A stretch of DNA of 64,000 nucleotides from an uncultured Paracoccaceae bacterium (GTDB lineage Bacteria > Pseudomonadota > Alphaproteobacteria > Rhodobacterales > Rhodobacteraceae). Under the pieces are notes generated by a model. The model ran no database searches, had not been told where the DNA came from, and saw nothing but the letters and a program-made list of their open reading frames with translations. Below are positions 26,917-37,070 of this stretch, one piece after another. The position numbers and the translations under genes are program-made. Where the stretch lies: the NCBI GenBank assembly GCA_951812305.1, contig CATOSB010000006.1, positions 1 to 64,000 of the forward strand, read 5' to 3'. Numbering within the stretch: the first letter of the stretch is position 1; the number at the start of each line of letters is the position of its first letter.

Positions 26917-27915
26917 TTATTGGGTGTAGGCGTCGAAAAAGGCTTGGCCGGGTTTTCCGCTGTCCTCAACCGCTTTGATCGTGTTCGCAATGATTGGCTC
27001 GACAATCGCGGTCAACTTGTCCAGTTCCCCGCCTTCAAGCGTGACGATCTCAACACCCTTGGACAGAATGTACTCCTTGCCATGCTTCTCGCCCGCGTCC
27101 CACATTGCACCATACGCATTGGCGCGTGCAGGCCCAGTAGTGTCGATGATCAGTTGCTGGTGCTCCGCAGACAGCGCGTTGAACTTGGCCTCATTCATCA
27201 CGACAGAGAACACAGCCGACGCCATGCCTGGTTCGATGGAATGGCTCAGGGCGTCACCCAGATCAAAGGCCATCAGAGCTTCATATGGGAAAGTCGCGCC
27301 GTCGATGACACCTTTGGACAGGGACTCCGACACCTGACTCGGTGACACCGGCATTGGTGACGCGCCCAGATCCTCGATCATTGCCTGAAAGACCTTGCCC
27401 GCATAGCGGATGCGCAGGCCTTCAAGGTCGGAAAGCATGGAAAGACCATCGGTTTTGACGTTGATTTTCAGGGGTGGCGTAACTGCCATCCACAAGATCT
27501 TGGTACCGGGGTTCTCAGCGGCCAGATAGTCGCCCGCCAACTCGGTCAGGCGCTGTGAACTGGTCGCACTATCGCTTCCGGCAGATGGATAAGACAGCGG
27601 TAAGGCCGCCAGTTCTGCCATTGGAAAACGTCCCGGCGTCGTTGCTGTCAGGTGTACCGCCACATCTGCCGCGCCGGTGGCGGCCAGATCGTATTGCCGT
27701 GGCGGCGGCCCAAGTTGGCCTGCCGGGAACAGATCAATCGTCAATTCCCCGCCTGATTTCTCTGCCAGTTCTTCCCCCCAGGCCGTTAGCATACGGTTGA
27801 AGGCATGCTTAGGCGGCACAAAGGTAGATACTTTTAGCGTTTCGGCAAAAGTCGCGCCGGGTAATGTGCCTGCAACAAGAACGGCGACAGCAGCTGTTGC
27901 TTTGAAAATGTTCAT
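26917..27915 (-). CDS. dctP: TRAP transporter substrate-binding protein DctP
   Basis: 332 aa with a Sec signal peptide (MNIFKATAAVAVLVAGTLPG, cleavage near TFA-E). DctP features: STFVPPKHAFNRMLTAWGEE, FPAGQLGPPPRQYDLAATGAADV, and the conserved Arg in LRIRYAGKVFQ that salt-bridges a substrate carboxylate. First gene of the leftward operon; the ligand is probably an organic acid. ATG at 27915 lies behind AGGGAGGATCC. Confidence 0.9.
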   Translation of the reverse strand: MNIFKATAAVAVLVAGTLPGATFAETLKVSTFVPPKHAFNRMLTAWGEELAEKSGGELTIDLFPAGQLGPPPRQYDLAATGAADVAVHLTATTPGRFPMAELAALPLSYPSAGSDSATSSQRLTELAGDYLAAENPGTKILWMAVTPPLKINVKTDGLSMLSDLEGLRIRYAGKVFQAMIEDLGASPMPVSPSQVSESLSKGVIDGATFPYEALMAFDLGDALSHSIEPGMASAVFSVVMNEAKFNALSAEHQQLIIDTTGPARANAYGAMWDAGEKHGKEYILSKGVEIVTLEGGELDKLTAIVEPIIANTIKAVEDSGKPGQAFFDAYTQ

Positions 27916-28034
27916 TGGATCCTCCCTATGCGACACATTTGGCGATCCAAGCAGTGCGTCGCCAACGCGTCTTTCATGATCTGGTGTGCCATTCGCTTTT
28001 GCCATGACACCCCGCAAGATTGACACTTGTCAGT

Positions 28035-28050
28035 ATATTAGCGCTAATAT
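28035..28050. promoter_or_regulatory. Perfect 16-bp palindrome between dctP and the LysR gene
   Basis: ATATTAGCGCTAATAT, 31 bp upstream of the LysR start and 120 bp upstream of dctP. It contains the T-N11-A core typical of LysR-type regulator boxes. The most likely binding site for the divergent regulator controlling both transcripts. Confidence 0.65.
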
Positions 28051-28080
28051 GAAAATATCAGGCTTCAATAAGCTGGCATT

Positions 28081-29028
28081 ATGGAAATCAAACCTCGATA
28101 TCTGCGCTATCTCGCTGCGATCGGCACGCATGGCAGCTACGTCAAAGCCGCAGGCGCGTTGAATATCTCTCAACCTGCGCTGTCGCTCAGCATCCAGCGG
28201 ATTGAGGATATTACCAAGGCCAAACTTGTCGATCGTGGCCGCCACGGGGCGCGATTGACCCGCGCCGGTATGGCGTTAGCACGGCATGGCAATGAGATCG
28301 AGGCCTCGATCCTGTCGGCTGCCGAAGAGATCAGCCTTTTGTCTCACGGTATCAGCGGGCGGTTGCGGATCGGCGGCACGCCCCTGTCGGCCAGCGGTTT
28401 GATCCCGATGGTTATCAGCCGGATCCTGTCGATCACCGACGACGTCGCGATCAGTGTGACAGAAGGCATCGACGAGGATCTGATGGCGCTGTTGGCCCGC
28501 AATGAACTTGATGTGGTGATCGGCGCGCCGGGCACCGCCGCCAACCGGCCAGAGTTTTTCACGCAACCGCTGTTTTCGGCCAAGACGGTGCTCGTGACCC
28601 GTCAGGGCCACCCGCTTGCCCAGCAAAATTCTGTTTCATTGGCCTCCCTGCAGGATGCATTGTGGGCGATCCCGCCGCACGGCGGTTCCTTTCGCGCGCA
28701 GATCGAGGCGCTGTTTACTGCCAACGGTATACCCTTCCCGCAACGCACGGTGCAGGCCGCGTCAATCGACGTATTAAAAAATATCGTGCGCCAGTCGGAT
28801 GCGGTGACTTTGGCCGCAGAACTGATCGTGCGCGATGAGGTCGCCCGGGGGCAGCTAAGCTGCATCGACATCGCCGAACCGGTCGCCGTTCGTGTGTTCG
28901 GGTTGCATACGAGGGAGAAAAAGGAGCTTGGCGATCTGGGAGAGCTGTTTTGCCAATTGGTGACCGAACAGGCCCCGGAATACGTCGCCCACGAAGCCGA
29001 TCCGGCGTTTCTGGCGGTTACTTCCTGA
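28081..29028 (+). CDS. LysR-type transcriptional regulator
   Basis: 315 aa. N-terminal winged helix-turn-helix RYLRYLAAIGTHGSYVKAAGAL and ISQPALSLSIQRIED, followed by a periplasmic-binding-protein-like effector domain (GRLRIGGTPLSASGLIPMVI…). Divergent from dctP, with a palindrome between them, so it most likely controls the TRAP/catabolic operon in response to its substrate. Its last 11 bp overlap the end of the convergent ABC ATPase gene. Confidence 0.88.
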   Translation: MEIKPRYLRYLAAIGTHGSYVKAAGALNISQPALSLSIQRIEDITKAKLVDRGRHGARLTRAGMALARHGNEIEASILSAAEEISLLSHGISGRLRIGGTPLSASGLIPMVISRILSITDDVAISVTEGIDEDLMALLARNELDVVIGAPGTAANRPEFFTQPLFSAKTVLVTRQGHPLAQQNSVSLASLQDALWAIPPHGGSFRAQIEALFTANGIPFPQRTVQAASIDVLKNIVRQSDAVTLAAELIVRDEVARGQLSCIDIAEPVAVRVFGLHTREKKELGDLGELFCQLVTEQAPEYVAHEADPAFLAVTS

Positions 29029-30097
29029 GAATATTCACATCATCGGGTTGCACTCGCAAAGTGACCCCTGCGCCCGGTTCCGGCCCATGGGCGGGGTGCA
29101 GCTGCATGGTCAATTGGGCCGATCCGGTTTTGACCGTGCATTCCAATATGCCGCCCAAAAAGATGACCTCTTCGACGATGCCGTCCAGCAGATTGGCGTC
29201 CTGTGACGCGCCTTTTGTGTCGGGAAACAGGTTCTCTGGCCGGATCGCGACGGTCACCTTGGTGCCGGGTTCCGGGCCGTCCTTGTCGACATAGCGCAGC
29301 TTGCCCGCAGGCGTGTCGACCACGCCCTTTTCCTTGATCTCGCCTTCCAGAAAATTGATCTGCCCGATAAAGCTGGCGACAAAGCGCGAAATTGGCTTTT
29401 GATATATCTCTCGTGGTGGCGATTCCTGCACTATCTCGCCCGAATTCATCACCGCCACCCGATCTGCCATGGTCAACGCTTCGGTCTGGTCATGGGTCAC
29501 ATAAACCGCCGTCATGCCAAGCCGTTTGACAAGACTGCGCAGTTCCAGACGGGTTTCGGCGCGCAGCTTGGCGTCGAGATTGCTTAGCGGCTCATCCAAC
29601 AGCACAACCGGGGATTCCCGGCAGATTGCGCGCGCTAGCGCCAGCCGCTGTTGCTGGCCGCCAGACAAAAACGGCGCGGGACGCTCGTCATAGCCAGTCA
29701 GTTGCACCAATTCCAAAGACCGCGCCACCCGGTCCTTGATCTCTGCGTCTTGCACACGCGGACGCATTTCGCGCAACGGGAAGGCCACGTTTTCAAAGAC
29801 CGTCAGATGCGGCCAGATGGCATAGGATTGAAACACCATCGCAATGTCGCGCTGATGCGTCGGCACGGTGATACCGCGCGCGCCGTCAAATACAGTTTCG
29901 CCATTGAGCAGGATGCGCCCCGCCGTCGGACGCTCCAGCCCCGCAAGGCAACGCAAAGTCGTGGTCTTCCCACAGCCGCTAGGCCCGAGCAAGGTATAGA
30001 ACTCTCCCTCGGCCACATGGATGGACACGTTCTTGACCGCATGCACATCGCCATGATCGGTGCGAAACGTCACAGCCAGGTCTTCTATTTTGATCAA
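29018..30097 (-). CDS. ABC transporter ATP-binding protein (FbpC/PotA-like)
   Basis: 359 aa. Walker A LLGPSGCGKTTTLRCLAGLE, Q-loop MVFQSYAIWPH, signature FLSGGQQQRLALARA, Walker B PVVLLDEPLSNLDAKLRAE, switch His VYVTHDQTEALTMAD, and a C-terminal TOBE-type domain. A TTG start (30097) overlapping the permease stop, with TAGGAG upstream, fits best because the family N-terminus IKIEDLAVTF follows at once. Powers the neighbouring fused permease. Confidence 0.85.
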   Translation of the reverse strand: MIKIEDLAVTFRTDHGDVHAVKNVSIHVAEGEFYTLLGPSGCGKTTTLRCLAGLERPTAGRILLNGETVFDGARGITVPTHQRDIAMVFQSYAIWPHLTVFENVAFPLREMRPRVQDAEIKDRVARSLELVQLTGYDERPAPFLSGGQQQRLALARAICRESPVVLLDEPLSNLDAKLRAETRLELRSLVKRLGMTAVYVTHDQTEALTMADRVAVMNSGEIVQESPPREIYQKPISRFVASFIGQINFLEGEIKEKGVVDTPAGKLRYVDKDGPEPGTKVTVAIRPENLFPDTKGASQDANLLDGIVEEVIFLGGILECTVKTGSAQLTMQLHPAHGPEPGAGVTLRVQPDDVNILRK

Positions 30098-31872
30098 ATC
30101 GCGGCTCCTACATTGCGCTGACGGCCAAAGCCCACAAAGCGCAGAACAAGCGCCAGACAGAACATAAACAGCATCAGCCCGACCCCGATGGCACCGACAG
30201 AACTGATGTTGCCGTTGTCCCAAAGATACCAAATCATCACGCCCAGCACTTCGTTATCGCCGCCTTGGGACAGGATCAGCGGCAGGCTGATGAACCGCAC
30301 GCTGAGCAATGCGCAGTAAATCCAGATGCCGACAATCGTAGGCAGCAGCAGCGGCACAAAGACACGAGTGGCAACGCGCCACGGCGGTGCCCCGCACAGT
30401 TTCGCCGCGTCTTCCAGATCAGCGTGGATTTGGATCAGCGCCGTGCTCATCGCGCGCACACCATACGCGATGAACAGGACCGTAAAGCCAAAAACCAGCG
30501 CATAGATTGAGCCAAATGTGCTGGCGCCCGTCATGATGTCGAACTGCAGCAGCAACCAGAATAGCGCCAACCCAAGCACGATGCCGGGGATCGAATGGGG
30601 CAGGAATGACAGCATATCCAGCGCATAACGCGCCACAAACCGAGTGCGCACGATGATGTATGCGATGATAAAGGACAGCACCGTCACCGCCGTTGCGGTC
30701 AGCAGGGTCATATAGATCGTGTTCCAAAGCACCTTTTGCGCGCGCGGCTGGTTGAACACCTTTTCATAATGCTGGAACGAAAAGCTTTGCACCGCTTCCC
30801 AACTGGGTTGGCGCATGTAGTTGATCAGTGACACATAAAGCATGACCAGAAATGGCAGCACGATGGTCAGGAACAGGAACAATAAGGCCCCACTCAGCGC
30901 AACGTAGCGCCAACCGCGCAAACGCACCTGGCGGGGAGTATAACCCTTGCCGGTGATCACCGCGTAACGCTCGGAATGGCGCACGAGGCGGATATAGAAG
31001 AACGACGTGATCAGTGCGATGACCAGATAAAACAACGCCGCCGCGTTCGCCTGTCCAAAGGCGGGTATGGTCCCCACATTGTCGATGATGTTGAACACAC
31101 GAGTTGAGAAAACATGCAGGCCAACCGGCAGCCCAAGGATGCCGGGGATCTCAAAATTTTCCAGCGCGGTGATCGCCTGAAAAATCGTGATCGCGGCCAA
31201 TCCCGGCAACATCAGCATCAGCGTCACACGCCGTGTCGCGCGCAATGGTCCAGCGCCATTGGTCGCCGCTGCTTCCTCCAATGCGGGGTCCATAGACCGT
31301 AGCAGCGGCACCAGCATCAGAAACGCCACCGGCACCAGTCGCAAACCTTCGGCAAAGATCAGGCCGCTCATGGTATAGATGTCAAACAGCGGCACTTTGG
31401 TGTCCCAAAGATACATCCAGCCGCGATTGATGAATCCCGATCGCGGGCTCATCAGCAGAACCCACGTGATCGAATGCAGGATGCCCGGTACCGCAATCGC
31501 CAGTGGCACACCGGCGTAAATCCACATCTTGCCCGGCATGTCGCTGCGTTCGACCAGCCAGGCCAGAATAACCGCGACGCTGACCCCGAAAATCGTGGAA
31601 CCAGCCACATAGATCAGCGTGGTCCACAACACCTTGTCGATGCGCTGTTCGACCCAGACCGCGTAGAAATTCGCTAGCCCGAGGTTTTCGAAAGAGAAAT
31701 CGTTTGGCAGCCGCGATAGGCTGAACGACCCGGCAATCAGGGAAAAGATCGGCATGATCGTCATCACCAAGACGATGGCCAGGACGATCCAGGGAAACGC
31801 CCTGGTCAATACACCCCGGCTTGCACCCGCGGCGATTGGATCGCTTTTTGATGAGGCTGACGTCTCAGTCAT
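30094..31872 (-). CDS. ABC transporter permease, fused two-domain (FbpB/ThiP-like)
   Basis: 592 aa, about 12 transmembrane helices in two homologous halves, each with a permease coupling loop (EEAAATNGAGPLRATRRVTLM in the first half, EDAAKLCGAPPWRVATRVFVPL in the second). Fused permeases of this type serve Fe(III), thiamine or polyamine-like importers. It lies between the binding-protein gene and the ATPase gene, with a 4-bp overlap to the latter. Confidence 0.87.
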   Translation of the reverse strand: MTETSASSKSDPIAAGASRGVLTRAFPWIVLAIVLVMTIMPIFSLIAGSFSLSRLPNDFSFENLGLANFYAVWVEQRIDKVLWTTLIYVAGSTIFGVSVAVILAWLVERSDMPGKMWIYAGVPLAIAVPGILHSITWVLLMSPRSGFINRGWMYLWDTKVPLFDIYTMSGLIFAEGLRLVPVAFLMLVPLLRSMDPALEEAAATNGAGPLRATRRVTLMLMLPGLAAITIFQAITALENFEIPGILGLPVGLHVFSTRVFNIIDNVGTIPAFGQANAAALFYLVIALITSFFYIRLVRHSERYAVITGKGYTPRQVRLRGWRYVALSGALLFLFLTIVLPFLVMLYVSLINYMRQPSWEAVQSFSFQHYEKVFNQPRAQKVLWNTIYMTLLTATAVTVLSFIIAYIIVRTRFVARYALDMLSFLPHSIPGIVLGLALFWLLLQFDIMTGASTFGSIYALVFGFTVLFIAYGVRAMSTALIQIHADLEDAAKLCGAPPWRVATRVFVPLLLPTIVGIWIYCALLSVRFISLPLILSQGGDNEVLGVMIWYLWDNGNISSVGAIGVGLMLFMFCLALVLRFVGFGRQRNVGAAI

Positions 31873-31958
31873 GTGTAACGGTCGCGATCAGGTTCGTTTC
31901 AAATCTCGGATGGCGACAGGGAGAACTACCGCCATCCAACTTTCGCGTGGCTTCGACC

Positions 31959-33134
31959 TTAGCGTGCAGGCCCGCCCGCGTCAGCCCACATGGGGTTGTA
32001 GACGCCGTAGAGATTCGACAGCTCTTCCGTCAGACCCTTTAAGGTGCGCAACGCGATGTCCTTGCCTTCAAACGAGCCACCAAGTGCTGTGGACGCTGCG
32101 GTTTGCAGGTCCTTGTGGATCGGTCCGTCCAGCCCGGCCACATAGCGCGTCAACTGACCTTCCTGGCTTAGCATCCAGTTGATTAAGATCTTCGACGAAT
32201 AGTGGCTGGGTGAATCTTTGAACATGCCGATCAGGCTGAAATATTGCGCCACCGGTTCAGGGCAGTGAAAGCCCACAGGCGCGCCGGTCTGCATCATCTC
32301 AAAGGTCTCATCGTTCGGTACCGGTAGGGCCACATCAAATTCACCCGCAAGCAGCAGGTTCGAAATGCCGCCGATGCCTTCTTTGCGAAGCTGCGGGCGC
32401 AGGTTGTTAAAGAACCCCGGAAGGACTTTCTCTGAAACGCCTTCCGCACCGTAATCGGCGTGTGTCCAAAGATTGATGGCCCAAAGCTGCGCGCGGTTCG
32501 CGGCGCCAACCCGGCCATCGGCCAATGGCGTGCCTTCGGCCATCAAGTCATACCACGTCGCAGGCAGCTCATCGGCGCTGACCGTGTCGGTGTTGTAGCC
32601 CAGACACCACGTTGTATTTTGCATGCCTGTGTAACGACCATCCGGATCCTTGCGGTCATCCGGAACACCGGCCAATGCGGGCAGGTCGCTGATATCAGCC
32701 AGCGCATCGGCCTCTTGATAGTCCTGCAACGACCCCTCAAAGCTGTTGACGATATGACGCGTCAGTTTGCCGGCGTTGAACGCCAAAAGCGGCTGAACTG
32801 CCCGCGCCGCGCCAGAGGTTTCGGTGGCGTCTAGCTGAACGTCAGGATAGCGGGCATTGAAGATCGGCAGCCACATCGCGACATGTTCGGATGTGTCGTT
32901 GGTGCCCATATTGATGGGACCCTCTTCTTTGGCCTTGTCGATCCATTCCTGTGGAACGCTCAATTCGCTGGCCGTGGCGGCCCCAGCCTGTTCGATCAGG
33001 GCGTCCGGTAGTCCGCCGTCTGACAGGAACGCGCTTGCGGCATCGGTAACTTGAGCTTGACCCGGTCCCGCGATCGCAAGCGTCACTGCGGAAATGCCTA
33101 AGAATTTGGTGAATGTCATCTTTCCAAGTTGCAT
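31959..33134 (-). CDS. ABC transporter periplasmic substrate-binding protein
   Basis: 391 aa, first gene of the operon. Signal peptide MQLGKMTFTKFLGISAVTLA with probable cleavage after GQA. Extracellular solute-binding protein family 1-like fold: NMGTNDTSEHVAMWLPIFNARYP in two parts, NTTWCLGYNTDTV, LPATWYDLM. ATG at 33134 has GGGAGG before it. The ligand could be ferric iron, a polyamine or a similar small cation; no Tyr-pair iron motif could be confirmed by eye. Confidence 0.8.
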   Translation of the reverse strand: MQLGKMTFTKFLGISAVTLAIAGPGQAQVTDAASAFLSDGGLPDALIEQAGAATASELSVPQEWIDKAKEEGPINMGTNDTSEHVAMWLPIFNARYPDVQLDATETSGAARAVQPLLAFNAGKLTRHIVNSFEGSLQDYQEADALADISDLPALAGVPDDRKDPDGRYTGMQNTTWCLGYNTDTVSADELPATWYDLMAEGTPLADGRVGAANRAQLWAINLWTHADYGAEGVSEKVLPGFFNNLRPQLRKEGIGGISNLLLAGEFDVALPVPNDETFEMMQTGAPVGFHCPEPVAQYFSLIGMFKDSPSHYSSKILINWMLSQEGQLTRYVAGLDGPIHKDLQTAASTALGGSFEGKDIALRTLKGLTEELSNLYGVYNPMWADAGGPAR

Positions 33135-33278
33135 TGATTTCCTCCCTAGAATTTCATTGGGCTCTTCGGCAAAGGATGACACTTCCAATCGAGCAGCCAC
33201 CCACGGCCCAAATTTTCGGTTTCGGCACCAAAAGCCTGTCACTAGAGGAGGTATAATTTCCAATATGAAATTTTACGG

Positions 33279-33302
33279 TTTCCATTAAAAAACTGATGGA
33301 AA
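33279..33302. promoter_or_regulatory. Inverted repeat upstream of the ABC importer operon
   Basis: Arms TTTCCAT and ATGGAAA separated by 10 A/T-rich bases, 145 bp before the binding-protein start. Possible operator; no linked regulator gene is present. Confidence 0.35.
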
Positions 33303-33615
33303 ATTCCGCACCGCTTTTCTGGCGGCACAATTTTAATCCCCGAGAAAAATACCAACTGCGCCTGAAATTCTGTAAATGGAATTCGGAAATCTTCGGCGCG
33401 TGACGCCAAATTGCGCTTACGAAGTCACGCAGCCAAGCGAATTTTCGAGATCACGATAAGATCGACTCGACCCTGCTCTTCGAATGAACTCCTCTCTTTG
33501 TTCGCTATTTGCAGACATTTGATCTTATTGCTTCATTTGTCACGCTGGGTTCTTTCCCGCCGACTTCAGACCAGCAGCCCACTGATCCGTGGTTTCAAGC
33601 AAACCACTTTCGACC
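33303..33615. other. Intergenic stretch, nothing assigned
   Basis: About 310 bp between the ABC operon's upstream region and the left end of an IS630 element. No convincing ORF, tRNA or repeat was seen; only short non-coding frames. Confidence 0.5.
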
Positions 33616-34857
33616 TAGTGCATTGCCTCATGCAATTTGCTGGGTTTCCCTGCCTTTTGTTTTCTGATTCATGACGGCCATAGATGACGTTTGAGGAGAG
33701 GTCCTATGGCAAACAAGATTTACATTGTCGAGCTGAGTTCAGAGGAGCGTGCGCGACTTCGCGGTATGTTGAGCAATAGCAAATCATCGTCGCAGGCCAG
33801 TCTGAAGGCGCGTATTTTGCTCAAGGCAGATCAGGGAGCGGAGGGGGATAGCTGGACTGACAGCCGCATCTGCGAAGCGCTGGAGACCAACAGCGCCATG
33901 GTGGAGCGGGTCCGACAAAAATGCGTCACAGAGGGCGTGGACGCCGTGTTTCGGCGCAAGCCGCGCGCAACGCCGCCGACGGCCCGGATATTCGACGGTG
34001 AAGCTGAGGCAAAGCTCATTACGCTGGCCTGCCCGGAGCCACCTGAGGGCTATGCGCGCTGGTCGATCCGGCTGTTGGCCAAACGGGTTATAGAGTTGCA
34101 GATCGTCGACAAGGTGCATCACAATACCGTCGGGCGCACGCTCAAAAAAACACGCTCAAGCCCCATCGCAGCCAGTATTGGGTGATCCCGCCAGGTCAAA
34201 ACGCCGCTTTCGTCGCGGCGATGGAGGACGTGCTGTCGGTCTATATGCGACCCCGCGACCCGACGCGGCCGCTCGTGTGCCTCGATGAGACATCAAAGCA
34301 ACTGGTGGCCGAAACCCGGACGCCGATCCCGATGCGTCCCGGACGCCCTGCGCGCTTCGACTATGAATATCGCCGCTGCGGCACGGCCAACCTGTTCATG
34401 GGCTTCGCACCGCTTGAGGGACGCCGCCATGTGAAAGTAACCGACCGGCGCACGAAGGCTGACTACGCCAAATTCCTGCGCGATCTGAGTGACATCCACT
34501 TCCCCGACGCTGACCAGATTGTGCTGGTGCAGGACAACCTCAACACCCATAGCCCGACGGCCCTCTATGAGGCCTTCCCCGCATCTGAGGCCCGCCGCCT
34601 GACAGAGCGGTTCGAGTGGCACTACACCCCGAAACACGGAAGCTGGCTGAACATGGCCGAAACCGAACTATCCGTTCTGTCACGCCAATGCCTGGACCGA
34701 AGGATACATGACAGGCACAGCCTGTGTGAAAAGGTGCAGGCCTGGCAGGCAGATCGAAACGCAACCGCCACAAAAGCAAGCTGGCAATTCACAGCAGACG
34801 ACGCCCGAACAAAACTCAAACAGCTATACCCGGCATTTTAGGTGATTCAGCCCACTA
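33616..34857 (+). mobile_element. IS630-family element with two overlapping frames (type 2)
   Basis: Bounded by CTAG-containing ends (CTAGTGCATTGCC left; inverted right end CTAGTGGGCTGAATC), consistent with insertion into TA. The two open frames are joined by an A7 run (34144-34150). Different sequence from the IS630 at 3784 and related to the element at 35535. Confidence 0.72.
33706..34841 (+). CDS. IS630 transposase, ORF A/B joined by -1 frameshift
   Basis: ORF A from ATG 33706 (GAGGAGAGG before it) encodes the helix-turn-helix half (LKARILLKADQGAEGDSW, SRICEALETNSAMVERVR). ORF B (to 34841) encodes the DDE half: PLVCLDETSKQLVAET (first Asp), DQIVLVQDNLNTHSPTAL (second Asp) and YTPKHGSWLNMAETELSVL (Glu). 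In the A frame the product ends 14 codons after CTC AAA AAA; slipping back one base at A7 gives NTLKPHRSQYWVIPPGQNAAF, the expected family sequence. Read as one fused protein of about 378 aa produced by slippage. Confidence 0.78.
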
Positions 34858-35533
34858 GATAAATGAAGAACCGGGTTGCGCTGCGCCAATCTATGAGTTT
34901 GGTGGGACGGTTGGAGGGCAAGCCAGGCCCAAAGTTAGATTTCCCGCAAATACCCCAAACGCACAACTTTGAACACGGCCCGTATCATTGGCCAGCAACG
35001 CCTTCTCAAGCGGGAACAGGGCTGGGCGATCATGGCACGTCGGGAATTACAGGGGCAATTTTCGCGATTCGGCTCGTGATCTCCTCCCACTGAAGTGGCA
35101 TGGCCCCGGTATTGGTCCAAGGCATTTTGGCGTTCACGAACGCCCGGTACGGGGACCTTCGCTACGAAGCTGCAAAAGTCTCGCTGCAACTTTGATTTAG
35201 TGCTGCATTAGCGAATGGCGAAAACCTAAGGTCGGCTTCGTCCGCGATTGATGAATTCATCCAACAATCAATGCTGCGGCTTGAACCAATGACCAGTCTC
35301 TTCTCTGCGCGGCGGCGCAAAGTTTTTCGCTCATGCCGCATTTTTTGCGCTGCGTGCGATCGCAGCACAAAATCACAATGACTGGGTTGGGCATTTGGAG
35401 GTCGTTAGGGTCGCCACAGCATCCGTGATTGGATCAGCGGTTCACGGCCTCCTAGGACGGCCCAAAGGGGATGAGTTGGGTGGCTCCTGCTCCACCGGCA
35501 TCGAATGTGCCAAAGTGCAGTTGGTATCAGCTG
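34858..35533. other. Intergenic stretch between two IS630 elements
   Basis: About 675 bp without a convincing gene. The longest open frames are under 90 codons with no recognisable motif. It includes a segment ending near GCATTAGCGAATGGCGAAAA of unknown origin. Probably decayed DNA between insertions. Confidence 0.45.
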
Positions 35534-35534
35534 C

Positions 35535-36775
35535 TAGTCCCTTGATTCATCCGATTTGCGGGTAAAGGTGAGCAAGTTTGATGCGTGCGTCTTTAGTTGA
35601 GAATCGCCATGTCACCTTTGCGGATGCGGTGTTTCGCTCGGTTTCCCATGCCTTTGCTTCATTGGCCAAGGTGTTGCGATCAGGAATGCGGCGGTCGAGA
35701 CATTGACGCGCAAGTGTGCTGAGTTCACATTCTGCGATGTTGAGCCAGGAGCCGTGTTTGGGCGTGAAGTGCCACTCAAACCGTTCGACAATGCGACGGG
35801 CTTCATCAGGTGGAAAGGCCTTGTATAACGACGCCGGGTTGTGGGTGTTGAGATTGTCCTGAACCAGTGTAATCCGGTCAGCCTTGGGGAAGTGGGTGTC
35901 GGCGAGGTCCTTGAGAATGTGGGCAAAATCGATGGCGGTTCGGCGGTCTCGAACGGCAACATGGCGCCAGCCTTCAAGCGGGGCAAACAACATGAACAGG
36001 CTGGCCACACCCGCGCGCTCGTATTCATAGTCGAAACGGGCTTCGCGCCCCGGCCGGATTGGGATCGGCGTACGGGTCTCAAAGGTCAGCTGCTTGCTGG
36101 TCTCGTCAAGGCAAACCAGCGGGCGGGCCGGATCATAGGGGCGCGTGTAGACTTCCAGCACATCTTCCATCGCAGCAACAAAACCTGCATTGGCTTTCGG
36201 AGGGATCACCCAATAGCGGCTCTTGTGCGGTTTGAGCGCGTTTTTTTGAGCACCCGATGGATCGTGCTGTCGCTGGCTGCTTCAACGATGCCCAATTCGA
36301 CCACGCGCGTTTCCAGAAGACGCAAAGACCAGCGCGCGTGACCCTCCGGTGGTTCCGAACAGGCCAACGCAATGAGCTTCGCCTCAGCGGTTCCATCAAA
36401 GATTGCTGGCGTGGACGGGGTCTTCTGCTTTTTGCGACCCAGAGCCGCCTCAAGGCCTTCTTCCACAACCTGGCGGCGGGTACGGAATACTGTGGAAACA
36501 CTGGTCTCCAAAGCTTCTGCAATCCGCTCGTCATCCCAGCCGCCACTGTCTGAAGATACATCTGCCTTGAGCAATATCCGCGCCTTGAGCAGTCGATACG
36601 CCGCCTGCCGACCCGTGCGGATCATATCCTCAAGCTGCAACCGCTCACCAGCATTCAGTCGAACAACATACTTCACAGCACGACCACATTTTGACATCTC
36701 AATACCCTCCCAAAATCTATAGCAGAGTGATTCAGAAAAATATCACAACGTCAAATCATGCGAAGCGAGGGACTA
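35535..36775 (-). mobile_element. IS630-family element with two overlapping frames (type 3)
   Basis: Ends CTAGTCCCT on both sides as an inverted repeat (35534-35542 and 36769-36776 region), with TA as the likely duplicated target. Related to, but clearly diverged from, the element at 33616. Its right end lies 15 bp before the IS110 fragment. Confidence 0.78.
35547..36697 (-). CDS. IS630 transposase, ORF A/B joined by -1 frameshift
   Basis: ORF A (36697 to about 36206) has the helix-turn-helix domain (LLKARILLKADVSSDSGGWD; ERIAEALETSVSTVFRTRR). ORF B (to 35547) has LVCLDETSKQLTFETRT, DRITLVQDNLNTHNPASL and FTPKHGSWLNIAECELSTL, the DDE triad. The junction is again a run of seven A followed by CGCGCTC (near 36245 on the plus strand as T7), and the slipped frame reads into KPHKSRYWVIPPKANAGF. 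Product about 383 aa. Confidence 0.78.
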
Positions 36776-36791
36776 GGAAAGGAGCCACCCA

Positions 36792-37070
36792 ATGACAGTT
36801 AAAACCGTAGGCCTCGATCTGGCCAAGGATGTTTTTCAAGTTCACGGCATTTCGGAGAATGGCCGCGTTATTTTCAACAAGGCTATTAAGCGTGCGAAGC
36901 TCTTGGATTTCTTTGAGAAGTTGCCACGGTGCATTGTCGGCATGGAAGCCTGCGGATCGTCCCATCACTGGGGTCGGCAGCTGCGTAAACTTGGGCACGA
37001 CGTGAAGTTGATGCCTGCAGGTTACGTCAAACCGTATGTGAAGCGTGGAAAGAACGACGCTGTTGATGCA
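36792..37070 (+). pseudogene. IS110-family transposase, N-terminal fragment
   Basis: ATG at 36792 behind GGAGCC. Encodes VKTVGLDLAKDVFQVHGISE (first Asp), CIVGMEACGSSHHWGRQL (Glu) and VKPYVKRGKNDAVDA (Asp pair), the RuvC-like half of an IS110-group enzyme distinct from the IS1111 type at 12 kb. It is cut within the catalytic DAVDAD motif, where the IS982 fragment begins. Confidence 0.85.

Noticed and set aside
34182..34841. Two separate genes in each frameshift-type IS630
   Set aside because: The downstream frame has no good start and the family sequence is continuous across the A7 slip.
34863..35368. Short ORFs between the two IS630 elements
   Set aside because: All are under 90 codons, in overlapping frames on both strands, with no ribosome-binding sites or motifs.
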